NCBI GenBank assembly: GCA_023432475.1
Contig: JAEYUN010000011.1
Span: 1-53,855 of the forward strand
Direction: 5' to 3'
From: Candidatus Parcubacteria bacterium
GTDB taxonomy: Bacteria > Patescibacteriota > Saccharimonadia > Saccharimonadales > Saccharimonadaceae
DNA length: 53,855 nt
The position numbers and the translations under genes are program-made. Position 1 is the first letter of the stretch; every line of letters starts with the position of its first letter. Of this stretch, positions 23,881-33,100 are shown piece after piece. Below the pieces are notes generated by a model, which had not been told where the DNA came from, ran no database searches, and was given only the letters and a program-made list of their open reading frames with translations.

Positions 23881-23909
23881 AGTATAACAGAGTTGAAAGC
23901 TTTCGTAAA
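23881..23909 (-). promoter_or_regulatory. fusA promoter
   Basis: Reverse strand TTTACG (23904-23909), 17 bases, TATACT (23881-23886) preceded by TGT. It gives a leader of about 65 bases. Confidence 0.6.
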
Positions 23910-23948
23910 TAATCCTCTCCGACAGCGCCCAATTAGCCCGACTGTTTG

Positions 23949-24671
23949 TTAGGCCGCAGCCGAAACGTTATCGATACTTGAGGGTTGGTGTTTACGAATA
24001 GCGGGATGTATTAAGTGGGTTTTGGAAAACCGCCTAACCTTGAGTAATGCAGCCAGAACCTTTTTAACTTCTTCTATATTCATGCCGCTAAGAACCTCGC
24101 GTCCCGGTAGTAGATTTAATTCAGGCTCTCGCATGCGTTCTATTTTGCGGCTTAAGGCATCTAGACAGAGAGAGTTAACGCGCCGAGTAATCGCATGTGG
24201 CGATAGTGGAAGATGCTCGTCGATAATAGCCTTTAACCGCTTTGCTTCTCCGACTTCATAGACTGCTTGGCGCATCACTTCTATCGAAGGTCTGCGTGGC
24301 AATTCAAATATAAAGTGAGAGAAGTTATGCATTTGACGTGGTAAGTTCACTTTAAGAAATGACAACCCTCTAAACGCGCTGCCGACATCGCCTTCATCTT
24401 TGAATCTGACAACCGTATAGTCGGCTTTTGGCGTGGCGAGATGATGTTCGTCAAAATCACCGGTCCATACATAATTTGCAGTTTTCATTTGGCCGAGAAG
24501 CCGCCCTATCATTATTTCAGGCCGCGGCATTCCAAACTCGTCTATCGGGGCGGTGAGTTTATTGTTCAATACCACTTTACCGTTCTGGTCGACATCGAGT
24601 ATATCTGTATGAGCATGAAGGGGCGCCAGGTTATGAAGGTTACGAATATATCGCAACCTTTCTTCCGTCAT
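23949..24671 (-). CDS. orphan 240-residue protein between rpsG and fusA
   Basis: Not recognised. No signal peptide or membrane helix. The first 120 residues look alpha/beta with Asp/His-rich parts (GDFDEHHLATPKADYTV); the second half is helical and basic (RRPSIEVMRQAVYEVGEAKRL, shortened here to its pattern RPSIEVMRQAVYEVGEA) and ends KVRRFSKTHLIHPAIRKHQ. The position inside the str gene group suggests a translation link, but no motif proves it. The rpsG terminator lies just upstream, so it has its own transcript. ATG 24671 has only a distant GGAG. Confidence 0.65.
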   Translation of the reverse strand: MTEERLRYIRNLHNLAPLHAHTDILDVDQNGKVVLNNKLTAPIDEFGMPRPEIMIGRLLGQMKTANYVWTGDFDEHHLATPKADYTVVRFKDEGDVGSAFRGLSFLKVNLPRQMHNFSHFIFELPRRPSIEVMRQAVYEVGEAKRLKAIIDEHLPLSPHAITRRVNSLCLDALSRKIERMREPELNLLPGREVLSGMNIEEVKKVLAALLKVRRFSKTHLIHPAIRKHQPSSIDNVSAAA

Positions 24672-24725
24672 TTAGTACCCATACTCCGTTTTTGTTTTCA
24701 CCATTACCTTATTTTTACCATAAAC

Positions 24726-24750
24726 AAAAAGGGCCCGACAAGCCCTTTTT
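24726..24750 (-). terminator. rpsG terminator
   Basis: AAAAAGGGC/GCCCTTTTT stem with a short loop and T-run on the reverse strand, directly after rpsG. Confidence 0.85.
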
Positions 24751-24765
24751 ATAAATAACTAGTTA

Positions 24766-25245
24766 TTAGCCTCTAGCGAAATGGGCAAAGGCGCGGTTAG
24801 CCTCAGCCATACGGTGAGTATCTTCCTTCTTCTTGAAGGCGGCGCCGGTTTCATTGACGGCATCGACTATCTCAGCTGCTAGCCTTTGATTATAGGGCGT
24901 GCCTTTTCGCTCACGGGCGCTTTGGACTAGCCACATGTAGGCGTAGTGATGAGCCCGGTGACCTTGGACTGGAAATGGTATCTGGTAGTTAGCACCACCG
25001 ACACGTCGACTTTTAACTTCGAAATTCGGAGTGATATTTTTGAGAGCTTTTTCAAAAACTTCCAAAGGGTCTTCACTCTTCAGTTTGTTAGCGGCGATCT
25101 CAAGGGCGCTATAAACCGCTCGTTCGGCAACTAGTTTTTTACCGTCGAGCATGCTTTTGTTGATGAGTCGCTGAACTTGAGTCGACTGATATTTACGATC
25201 TGGCTGTAGTTGACGTTGCAGCTTTTTAGTAACTTTACGAGGCAT
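24766..25245 (-). CDS. rpsG: 30S ribosomal protein S7 (uS7)
   Basis: 159-residue S7, which nucleates the 30S head. It starts MPRKVTKKLQRQLQPDRKY and contains RRVGGANYQIPFPV, with the C-terminal GAAFKKKEDTHRMAEANRAF segment (for example KKKEDTHRMAEANRAF). It follows rpsL by two bases and is closed by a strong terminator. Confidence 0.98.
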   Translation of the reverse strand: MPRKVTKKLQRQLQPDRKYQSTQVQRLINKSMLDGKKLVAERAVYSALEIAANKLKSEDPLEVFEKALKNITPNFEVKSRRVGGANYQIPFPVQGHRAHHYAYMWLVQSARERKGTPYNQRLAAEIVDAVNETGAAFKKKEDTHRMAEANRAFAHFARG

Positions 25246-25247
25246 GA

Positions 25248-25661
25248 TTATTTATCCCCTTTCTTGCTGCCGTATTTAGAACGGCCTTGTTTGCGGTTAT
25301 TGACTCCTTGCAAGTCAAGAGCACCGCGAACGATATGATAGCGCACGCCCGGTAAATCCGGGACGCGACCACCGCGCACCAATACGACGGCATGTTCCTG
25401 CAGGTTGTGACCTTCGCCACCGATATAAGCCCAAACTTCATGACCGTTAGTCAGGCGGACACGAGCAACCTTACGAAGAGCCGAGTTCGGCTTTTTCGGA
25501 GTCTTGGTTGTTACTTTGATACAAACGCCGCGCTTTAGTGGAGCGTCTTGATCGTAGTAGCGAGTTTTTAGCGCATTGTGAATACGACCGAGTGCCGGAG
25601 ATTTCGACTTTTTCTCCGCGGTCTTGCGGGGTTTGCGCACTAATTGGTTAATTGTTGGCAT
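25248..25661 (-). CDS. rpsL: 30S ribosomal protein S12 (uS12), streptomycin-site variant
   Basis: 137-residue S12 of the long form, at the decoding centre. Motifs TTKTPKKPNSALRKVARV and GGEGHNLQEHAVVLVRGG are normal, including the first streptomycin-site lysine (TPKKPNSA). The second site, usually GGRVKDLPGVRYH, reads GGRVPDLPGVRYH: Lys101 (long-form numbering; Lys87/88 in E. coli and M. tuberculosis) is Pro. The codon is CCG at 25359-25361. The Asp of the RimO methylthiolation site is kept. A structured leader precedes it. Confidence 0.97.
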   Translation of the reverse strand: MPTINQLVRKPRKTAEKKSKSPALGRIHNALKTRYYDQDAPLKRGVCIKVTTKTPKKPNSALRKVARVRLTNGHEVWAYIGGEGHNLQEHAVVLVRGGRVPDLPGVRYHIVRGALDLQGVNNRKQGRSKYGSKKGDK

Positions 25662-25776
25662 AAAACTCCTGTTTTAGTCCTTTACATAATAAAATTTCGC
25701 CGACACCATAGAGTTTTTGACTCATCAGGCATCAGTTCCAGTAGCAACAGCTACTTGGTGACTCCTTACTCTTGAA

Positions 25777-25808
25777 GTTTTATGAAGTGTACACTATTTT
25801 CATAAAAC
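25777..25808 (-). repeat. perfect inverted repeat in the rpsL leader
   Basis: GTTTTATGAA/TTCATAAAAC arms of 10 bp (25777-25786, 25799-25808) around a loop that itself contains the palindrome GTGTACAC. No T-run follows. It may be an operator or an mRNA stem for regulating rpsL-rpsG. A second small hairpin, AGTAGC/GCTACT, lies closer to the gene. Confidence 0.5.
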
Positions 25809-25842
25809 GATTGGCTAGAGTTAGGACTGAAACTCGCTAGTT

Positions 25843-25848
25843 ATTGTA
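25843..25848 (-). promoter_or_regulatory. putative extended -10 of rpsL
   Basis: Reverse strand TGC-TACAAT, giving a leader of about 175 bases that includes the inverted repeat at 25777-25808. The -35 is poor. Confidence 0.4.
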
Positions 25849-25866
25849 GCATAAGATTGAAAATAG

Positions 25867-25918
25867 CGAAAGCCCACCGAGGAGCATCACCGGAGCTGAG
25901 CTCAACGGTTGGCTTTCG
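25867..25918 (-). terminator. two-tier hairpin after the 100-residue gene
   Basis: 13-bp arms (25867-25879, 25906-25918) with one mismatch enclose a short GAGC/GCTC stem. CTATTTTC follows on the reverse strand. Confidence 0.6.
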
Positions 25919-25931
25919 GTGGACAAATTCG

Positions 25932-26234
25932 TCACTTGAGTGGAAGGCCTGTTGCCAACCACACTTGCCGGATGCGCTCGCCGATAACCCGTGCCATAGG
26001 GTGGGATATCACCCTGCCCTTTACCGGGTAAACGTAGAAGTTGTAGAAACCCTGCCGGTGATCATCAGCCCTAACCTCTACTCGGTCGACGACGTCGGCC
26101 ATGCGAACACGTAAGGTTTCGGCGACTCGCTGCATGCCTTCCAGGGTGACTTCCGGCACAATGTCAGCATACGGAGGCTTACGCTTGATTGTCATCTGCA
26201 CAAGCACCCGCTTCCCGTTGTATGTGACGTCCAT
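25932..26234 (-). CDS. orphan 100-residue soluble protein
   Basis: Not recognised. Probably an alpha/beta protein: strand MDVTYNGKRVLVQMTI, a helix with VTLEGMQRVAETLRV, a strand rich in charged residues (VDRVEVRADD), then QGFYNFYVYPVKG and a C-terminal helix. No membrane segment. Lysines are all AAG. GGGAG precedes ATG by 6 bases. It lies between rpoC and rpsL with its own promoter overlapping the rpoC terminator and its own hairpin. Confidence 0.7.
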   Translation of the reverse strand: MDVTYNGKRVLVQMTIKRKPPYADIVPEVTLEGMQRVAETLRVRMADVVDRVEVRADDHRQGFYNFYVYPVKGRVISHPMARVIGERIRQVWLATGLPLK

Positions 26235-26274
26235 AAGAGCTCCCTTCGGGGTAGATTTGAGATCTTACATATAT

Positions 26275-26303
26275 ATTACATCATAGTTTGACTTAATATA
26301 CAA
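26275..26303 (-). promoter_or_regulatory. putative promoter of the 100-residue gene
   Basis: Reverse strand TTGTAT (26298-26303), 17 bases, TGTAAT (26275-26280) followed by AT. The -35 is inside the rpoC terminator stem. Confidence 0.4.
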
Positions 26304-26330
26304 TACCACCCCGTGTGGAGTGGTATTGTA
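26299..26330 (-). terminator. rpoC terminator
   Basis: 11-bp stem TACAATACCAC with its complement around a CCCGTGTGG-type loop; T-rich on the reverse strand. It ends the rpoBC operon. Confidence 0.8.
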
Positions 26331-26353
26331 GTGCGTAATTCCGAGCCAGAGTC

Positions 26354-29300
26354 TTAGGCGTCAAAATCTTCGTCTTCGACCAAGTCGGGAGCTGGCACAA
26401 GGTTGCGCGCGCCGGTACCGACTGGAATCTTCCGGCCGATAATGACGTTCTCTTTCAAGCCATAGAGACTATCGACACGGCCAGTCACGGCAGCATTGAT
26501 AAGCACCCTAGTAGTGTCTTGGAACGACGCGGCAGATAGGAAGCTATCGGACCAGATCGACACTTTAGTGATACCAAGCAGCAGTTGCGTGAATTGAGCC
26601 GGAGCTTTCCCGTCAGCCGTTAAGCTACGGTTCTCTTCAACAACCGACGCTTTGGAGACAATGTCGCCGGTTACGAATTGACTATCACCCGGTTCTTCGA
26701 TTTGAACGCGGCTAAACATCTGTCGAACGATGATCTCAAGGTGTTTAGCGTCGACACGCTCACCTTGAGCGGCGTAAATCCGCAGGATCTCGTTGATGAT
26801 ATAGCGCTGGGTCGCTTCGATGCCTTTTAGACGCATCAGGTCGTGCAAGTTGATTGAACCGTTGGTGAGGCGGTCGCCTGCTTCGACTTCGTCGCCATCG
26901 ACCACCATAAGTTGGCGATAGTTCGGAATCTCGTAGCGAATTGGCGTGTCGGTATTACCGGTAATAACCACTTCCTTATCCGTGACCTCAACGGTACCAT
27001 CGAATGGTGCAATGACCGGCATAGACTCGTCGTCATTACTGGCAATGACATCACCCGCTATTAGCTCAGTGCCACTTGCCACCCGAACGATTTGGCCTTC
27101 TAGTTTGAGGCGTTCAACACGGCCTTTTTTAGGTGTGACCTGTACAACATACTTGTCACCGTCTTCCCAAACCTGAACCAGTCCATTAACTTCAGTTAGG
27201 AACGCTTCACCCTTCGGGCTGCGAGCTTCCAGAAGCTCATCAACGCGGGGTAGACCCTGGGTAATATCACCAGCGCCGGCCGCACCACCTTTATGGAAGT
27301 TGGACAGAGTCAACTGAGTACCCGGTTCACCGATAGACTGAGCAGCGATAACGCCGACTGGCTGTGAGTCAGCTACTAACTGACCAGTTGCCAAGTCCAT
27401 ACCGTAACTCTTGCGCGGCACGCCGCGGAGTGCTACGGCCGAGATCACGCTCATGATCGTAACTTGGTCAATTTTCTCGTCGGCCTGGATAGCATCGGCA
27501 ATAGCTTGAGTTACCAAGTCGCCAGCTTTAGCGTAACCTGGGACGTCGCTCGCTAAGTAACGACCATACAAACGGGCACTAAAGTCCACCATGGTTTCTT
27601 CGGTTTCACGTCGGTAAATCGTGTAGCCTGTGTCGTCACCTTCTTCGTCCTCAACTGTGAAGACGTCTTGGCTGACGTCGACCAAGCGACGCGTTAGGTA
27701 GCCGGAGTCGGCAGTCTTAAGGGCTGTGTCAATCAAACCTTTGCGCGAAGCTCGAGTTGCCACGAAAGCCTCAAGTGTCGAAAGACCTTTTTTGAAGCTT
27801 GAACGAATCGGCAGCTCAATTTCGCGACCACTGGCATCAACGACCACGCCAATCATACCGGTAGCCCATTTGAGGTTACTTAGAGTACCACGAGCACCTG
27901 AACCCACCATGACGGCAATAGAAGTGTCTTCGTGTTGTAAGCGTTCTGCTAGAATTTCATCGACTTTTTTATCGACATTGCGCCAGGTCTCAATAGTTAA
28001 GTTACGGCGCTCGTCGTTAGTGATGAGACCATCTTCATATTGTGTAGAAATAGTCGCGGTGCGTTCGTCACCTTCGTCAATAGCTTTATCAACAAGTGGG
28101 ACATCGAAATAGTCGGTCATACCAGTTGAGACCGATGAAGACGTGGCGTATTTCAGTGCCAGATCCTTGATATCGTCGGCGCTTTGGGCTGTCTGCTCGC
28201 TACCATAACGCTCAAAAATTCGAGCCATTACCTTGGAGAGAGCTTTTTTAGTCATGACGTCTTCGATATATGGGAAATCTTCCGGCAGAACTTCGTTAAA
28301 TATCGCTCGGCCAAGTGTGGTAGTACGAACTTCCCCCTTAGTAAAGACACGAATCGGAGTCTGCAAGCGAATAACTTCACTTTGCTGGAACGCCAAAACC
28401 GCTTCGGCAACATTACTAAACGGACGGAGTTTATCGCTCTGAGCCAAAGGTTTAGCGTAGGTCAGGTAATAGCAACCGAGTACGATGTCCTGAGCAATAT
28501 TCAAGATTGGCGAACCATCTGCCGGTTTTAGTAAGTTGTTAGTGGCACTCATCAAGTCGCGGGCCTCAGCTTGAGCGGCATCGGACAGCGGCAAGTGAAC
28601 GGCCATCTGGTCGCCATCGAAGTCAGCGTTGAAACCTTTACAGACTAACGGGTGCAGCTGAATAGCTTGGCCTTCTATAAGCTTAGGCTGGAAAGCCTGG
28701 ATGCTCAAACGGTGGAGCGACGGTGCCCGGTTTAGAAGGACGTATTTGCCTTCAATAACCGAGTCAAGCGCATCCCAGACTGCCGTATCACCCGCTTCTA
28801 TTAGGCGAGTTGCACTACGGATATTGTGAGCAAACTCGTTCTCAAGCAGCCAGCTAATAACGAACGGCTTAAATAGTTCTAGAGCCATTTGTTTCGGCAA
28901 GCCACACTGATTTATCTTGAGTTCCGGACCGGCTACGATAACCGAACGACCAGAGTAGTCGACACGTTTACCGAGTAGGTTTTGACGGAAACGACCTTGT
29001 TTACCTTTCAGCATATCGCTCAGCGACTTGAGTTTGCGTCGACCGCCCACCGAGCTGACAGCCCGGCCGCCGCGTGCAGCTGAGTTGTCAATCAAAGCGT
29101 CGACAGCTTCTTGCAGCATACGCATCTCGTTGCGCCTGATAACTTCAGGGGCATTTAGGTCAAGCAACTTCTTTAGGCGGTTGTTGCGATTGATAACACG
29201 TCGGTATAGGTCATTAAGGTCTGAGGTAGCAAAACGACCACCTGTTAACTGAACCATCGGACGAAGATCCGGTGGGATGACTGGTAGAACCGTCATACAC

Positions 29301-30178
29301 ATGCTCTCCGGTTTAATACCGGCTCGTTCCATGCCTTCAAGCACCTTCAGGCGTTTCATGATCTTTTTCTTACGCTGGCCCTTGGCAGTTTCGGCTTCTT
29401 CAGTCAGTTCAGCGATAAGTTTGTGTAGATCTACTGCACGCAGCAATCGTTCGAGAGCTTCGCCGCCCATGCCGACTGCGATAATGTCAGCATATTCGTC
29501 AGGTAAGGCTCGATAGTCGTTCTCATTGATCAAAGCGTATTTGACCAGAGAATCAAGCTGGGCTTTTTTGGCTAAATAATTTTCCTCCAGCTCTTCCAGC
29601 TCACGCGTTTGTTCAGCGGCTAGCACCTTAATGTCGGCGCCTTCGACTTCGGCTGATTTTTCAAAGCGTATCTTGATAGCAGTTTTACCAGCTTCCATTT
29701 CGGCTTCTATATCGCTCAGGAACTGAGTCCGTTTTTCATCGTCCACACTCTCGACTATGTAACTAGCGAAGTAAGCTACTCGCTCGAGCATGCGAACTGG
29801 AATTCCAAGCAACAAGCCCATGGCGCTTGGCGTACCACGCATAAACCAGATATGCGCCACTGGAGCTGCCAGCTGAATGTGGCCCATTCGTTCGCGACGA
29901 ACGATACTCTTGGTGACAAGTTCGCCGTTTTTATCGACCGCCGCTTCGCGTGATCGTACGCCTTTTAGCTTGGCGTCATGCGGGTTGATGTCTTTGACTG
30001 GTCCGAAAATCCGTTCGCAGAACAAACCATCCCGTTCCGGTTTTTGAGTGCGATAGTTGATAGTCTCAGGCTTGGTGACCTCACCGTAACTCCATTTCAA
30101 GATGTCATCCGCACTGGCAACAGCCAAGCGAACAGCATCAAAATCGGCGATGTCGGTGTTTAGAATAGGACGTGGCAT
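26354..30178 (-). CDS. rpoC: RNA polymerase subunit beta', zinc sites lost
   Basis: 1274-residue beta'. The catalytic NADFDGDQM motif holds three Asp for magnesium near residues 517-523, and the trigger-loop side reads PVGVIAAQSIGEPGTQLT. The N-terminal zinc ribbon, expected between GLFCERIFGPVKD and VRRERMGHI, keeps its length but has none of its four Cys. The second site, expected before PVGVIAAQS, reads RGVPRKSYGMDLATG without Cys. ATG 30178 has GAGGAGG 6 bases upstream and follows the rpoB stop by one base; the upstream ATG at 30229 lies inside rpoB. Confidence 0.97.
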   Translation of the reverse strand: MPRPILNTDIADFDAVRLAVASADDILKWSYGEVTKPETINYRTQKPERDGLFCERIFGPVKDINPHDAKLKGVRSREAAVDKNGELVTKSIVRRERMGHIQLAAPVAHIWFMRGTPSAMGLLLGIPVRMLERVAYFASYIVESVDDEKRTQFLSDIEAEMEAGKTAIKIRFEKSAEVEGADIKVLAAEQTRELEELEENYLAKKAQLDSLVKYALINENDYRALPDEYADIIAVGMGGEALERLLRAVDLHKLIAELTEEAETAKGQRKKKIMKRLKVLEGMERAGIKPESMCMTVLPVIPPDLRPMVQLTGGRFATSDLNDLYRRVINRNNRLKKLLDLNAPEVIRRNEMRMLQEAVDALIDNSAARGGRAVSSVGGRRKLKSLSDMLKGKQGRFRQNLLGKRVDYSGRSVIVAGPELKINQCGLPKQMALELFKPFVISWLLENEFAHNIRSATRLIEAGDTAVWDALDSVIEGKYVLLNRAPSLHRLSIQAFQPKLIEGQAIQLHPLVCKGFNADFDGDQMAVHLPLSDAAQAEARDLMSATNNLLKPADGSPILNIAQDIVLGCYYLTYAKPLAQSDKLRPFSNVAEAVLAFQQSEVIRLQTPIRVFTKGEVRTTTLGRAIFNEVLPEDFPYIEDVMTKKALSKVMARIFERYGSEQTAQSADDIKDLALKYATSSSVSTGMTDYFDVPLVDKAIDEGDERTATISTQYEDGLITNDERRNLTIETWRNVDKKVDEILAERLQHEDTSIAVMVGSGARGTLSNLKWATGMIGVVVDASGREIELPIRSSFKKGLSTLEAFVATRASRKGLIDTALKTADSGYLTRRLVDVSQDVFTVEDEEGDDTGYTIYRRETEETMVDFSARLYGRYLASDVPGYAKAGDLVTQAIADAIQADEKIDQVTIMSVISAVALRGVPRKSYGMDLATGQLVADSQPVGVIAAQSIGEPGTQLTLSNFHKGGAAGAGDITQGLPRVDELLEARSPKGEAFLTEVNGLVQVWEDGDKYVVQVTPKKGRVERLKLEGQIVRVASGTELIAGDVIASNDDESMPVIAPFDGTVEVTDKEVVITGNTDTPIRYEIPNYRQLMVVDGDEVEAGDRLTNGSINLHDLMRLKGIEATQRYIINEILRIYAAQGERVDAKHLEIIVRQMFSRVQIEEPGDSQFVTGDIVSKASVVEENRSLTADGKAPAQFTQLLLGITKVSIWSDSFLSAASFQDTTRVLINAAVTGRVDSLYGLKENVIIGRKIPVGTGARNLVPAPDLVEDEDFDA

Positions 30179-30179
30179 C

Positions 30180-33100
30180 TTACGCCTCCTCACTTTCGTC
30201 TTCATCTTTATATTCTTCGGCTGTTTCAATACTCATGCCTTCTTCGAGTTCAATCTCGCCGAATTCATCGGCTTCGTCAGCCACAACAACTCCTTCGTCG
30301 TGATCATCGCTAGTGGCACTCTCGTCGACTATAACAATCTCGTCGGCTGGCACGCCGGAACCTTCGTTGTCGCTGAGCAAGACATGCTCGGCGTCAATAG
30401 TTTCACTGTCGTCAACCAAGTCGACGCGAAGGCCTAAGCCTTGCAGCTCTTTGACTAAGACGTTGAAACTTTCAGGAATTTTCGGACCGGTAATCTCTTC
30501 ATTCTTGATGATGGCTTCATAAGCCTTAGCTCGTCCGTAAACATCGTCCGACTTGATAGTAAGCATCTCTTGGAGAGTAGTAGCGGCTCCATAAGCTTCA
30601 AGGGCCCAGACCTCCATTTCACCGAAGCGTTGACCACCATTTTGGGCTTTACCACCAAGCGGCTGTTGGGTCACCATGGTGTACGGACCGGTTGAACGAG
30701 CATGGATTTTATCGGCGATCATGTGATGCAGTTTGATCATGTACATGTTACCGACAGCGGTTTTCTCTAAGAAAGCTTCACCAGTACGGCCGTCGTATAA
30801 CTGAACCTTACCGTCTTCTGGTAGGCCGGCTTTTTTGAGCTCACTGACAATTACATCGTTCGGCACGCCGTTAAATGGTGGTGTGGCGACTTTGTAGCCA
30901 AGCATACGAGCTGCCATACCTAGGTGGGTTTCAAACAACTGTCCCAAATTCATACGTGAAGGCACGCCAAGCGGGTTAAGGATAACATCTACCGGAGTAC
31001 CGTCGGCCATGAAAGGCATGTCAGCTTCAGGTAGGATTCGGGCGACTACACCCTTGTTACCGTGTCGGCCAGCCAGCTTATCACCGACAGCCACTTTACG
31101 GGTCTGGGCGACAAATATCTGAATTTGCATCAGGACACCAGCTTTGAGCTCATGACCGTTTTCACGGCTGAAAACCCGAACGCCGACGACCTTGCCGTAC
31201 TTACCGTTACCCATGCGCTGAGACGTATCGCGTACGTCTTTGGCTTTCTCGCCGAAGATAGCGCGGAGCAGTCGCTCCTCCGAGCTTAGTTCCTGCTCGC
31301 CCTTAGGAGTAATTTTACCAACCAAGACATCACCGGCTTTAACTTCAGCACCAACCCGCACAATACCGTCTTCGTCGAGGTGGCGCAGACTCTCTTCGCT
31401 GACATTCGGAATGTCACGGGTCACAATTTCCGGTCCAAGTTTGGTTTCACGAACTTCTACCATAAAGTCATCGATGTTAATGCTGGTCAGCTCGTCATCA
31501 CGGACCAAACGATCACTCAATATTATTGAGTCGTCCATGTTGTAACCGCCCCATGGCATGAAGGCGACTATCAGGTCGCGACCGAGGGCCAGTTCGCCAT
31601 CGGCAATAGACGCACCTTCAATCAGAATGTCGCCTTTTTTAACCTTGTCACCACGATTGACTTTGACTTTTTGGTTAATCGAACGGTCGTCGTTACTTTG
31701 TTCAAAGTGAACAACCGGGTAAATAACTATTTCTTTCGGTCCATATTTAACATGTACCTCGTCAGCATCGGCGCGCACAACCTCACCGGCAGCTTTAGCT
31801 ACTACCAACTGTGGGGTATTGCGAGCAATATCGGCCTCCACGCCGGTTCCGACAATTGGGCTAGTGGTTTTAACTAGCGGGACTGCCTGACGTTGCATGT
31901 TTGATCCGGTCAAGTTTCGGTCGATACGGTTTTTCTCGACAAAGGGCACCAGAGCGGCTGTCGTACCGATAACCTGCATTTTACTGGCGTCCATGTAAGT
32001 GACCTCGTCGGCATCGACTTCAGCCGGAAACAGGTTTTTACGAGCACTGACGCGATTTTCGGCAAAACTGCCGTTGTCTTTGACAGAGTTGCCAGCTTCG
32101 GCGATAACCTCACGAGCTTCTTGGGCAGCATCCATATAAACGACTTCGTCAGTCACTTTACCCTTAACTACTTTGCGGTAAGGCGCTTCGATAAAACCAT
32201 ACTCGTTGATACGTGCATAGCTAGCTAGGTTCAACACCAGGCCGATGTTACCACCTTCCGGCGTCTCAATGATGTCAATTCGGCCATAGTGTGTTGGGTG
32301 AGCATCACGGACTTCAAACCCGGCGCGTTCACGGCTGAGTCCGCCAGGACCCATCGAGTTGAGACGACGTTTATGCGAAAGTTCAGATAACGGGTTTGTT
32401 TGGTCCATAAACTGACTGAGTTGAGAGCTAGCGAAGAACTCGCGCACGGCTGCTACCACTGGACGAGCATTGATCAGCTGGCCGGGAGTAACGTGCTCGA
32501 TATCACTGACACTCATACGGTCTTTAGTATTGCGGTCCATACGCAGCATACCGATACGGAACTGGCGACTAACCAATTCGCCAACCAGTTTGATACGACG
32601 GTTATGTAGAGCGTCGATATCATCGGGTGCTTCTTGTGTGTTGTTCAGACGAATAATTTCACGAACAATGGCGATTAAATCGTCGATTCGCATAACGCGG
32701 TTCTCGGCGGTATTTGGCACTTCCATACCAAGCCGTTGATTGACTTTGTAACGGCCAACCCGGCTAATATCGAATCGTTTGAAGTCAAAGAACATCCGCT
32801 CAATCATGGTACGGGCATTTTCAACCGTCACCAGGTCACCTGGGCGCAGACGGCGATAGACTTCAACAAGCGCTTCGTTAGTACCGCTTGTCGGGTCTTT
32901 TTCAAGGGTGGCATCTATGTATTTAACGTCGCCATTATCGATGTCGTGGAAAAGTTCTTTGATGGCTTTGTCACTACCGTGACCAAATGCACGTAGTAGA
33001 GTGGTGACAGCAATTTTGCGACGTCGGTCAATCTTGACATAGATAGCACCATTGACAGCAGTTTCGAACTCCAACCAAGCACCGCGCCCTGGTATTAGTT

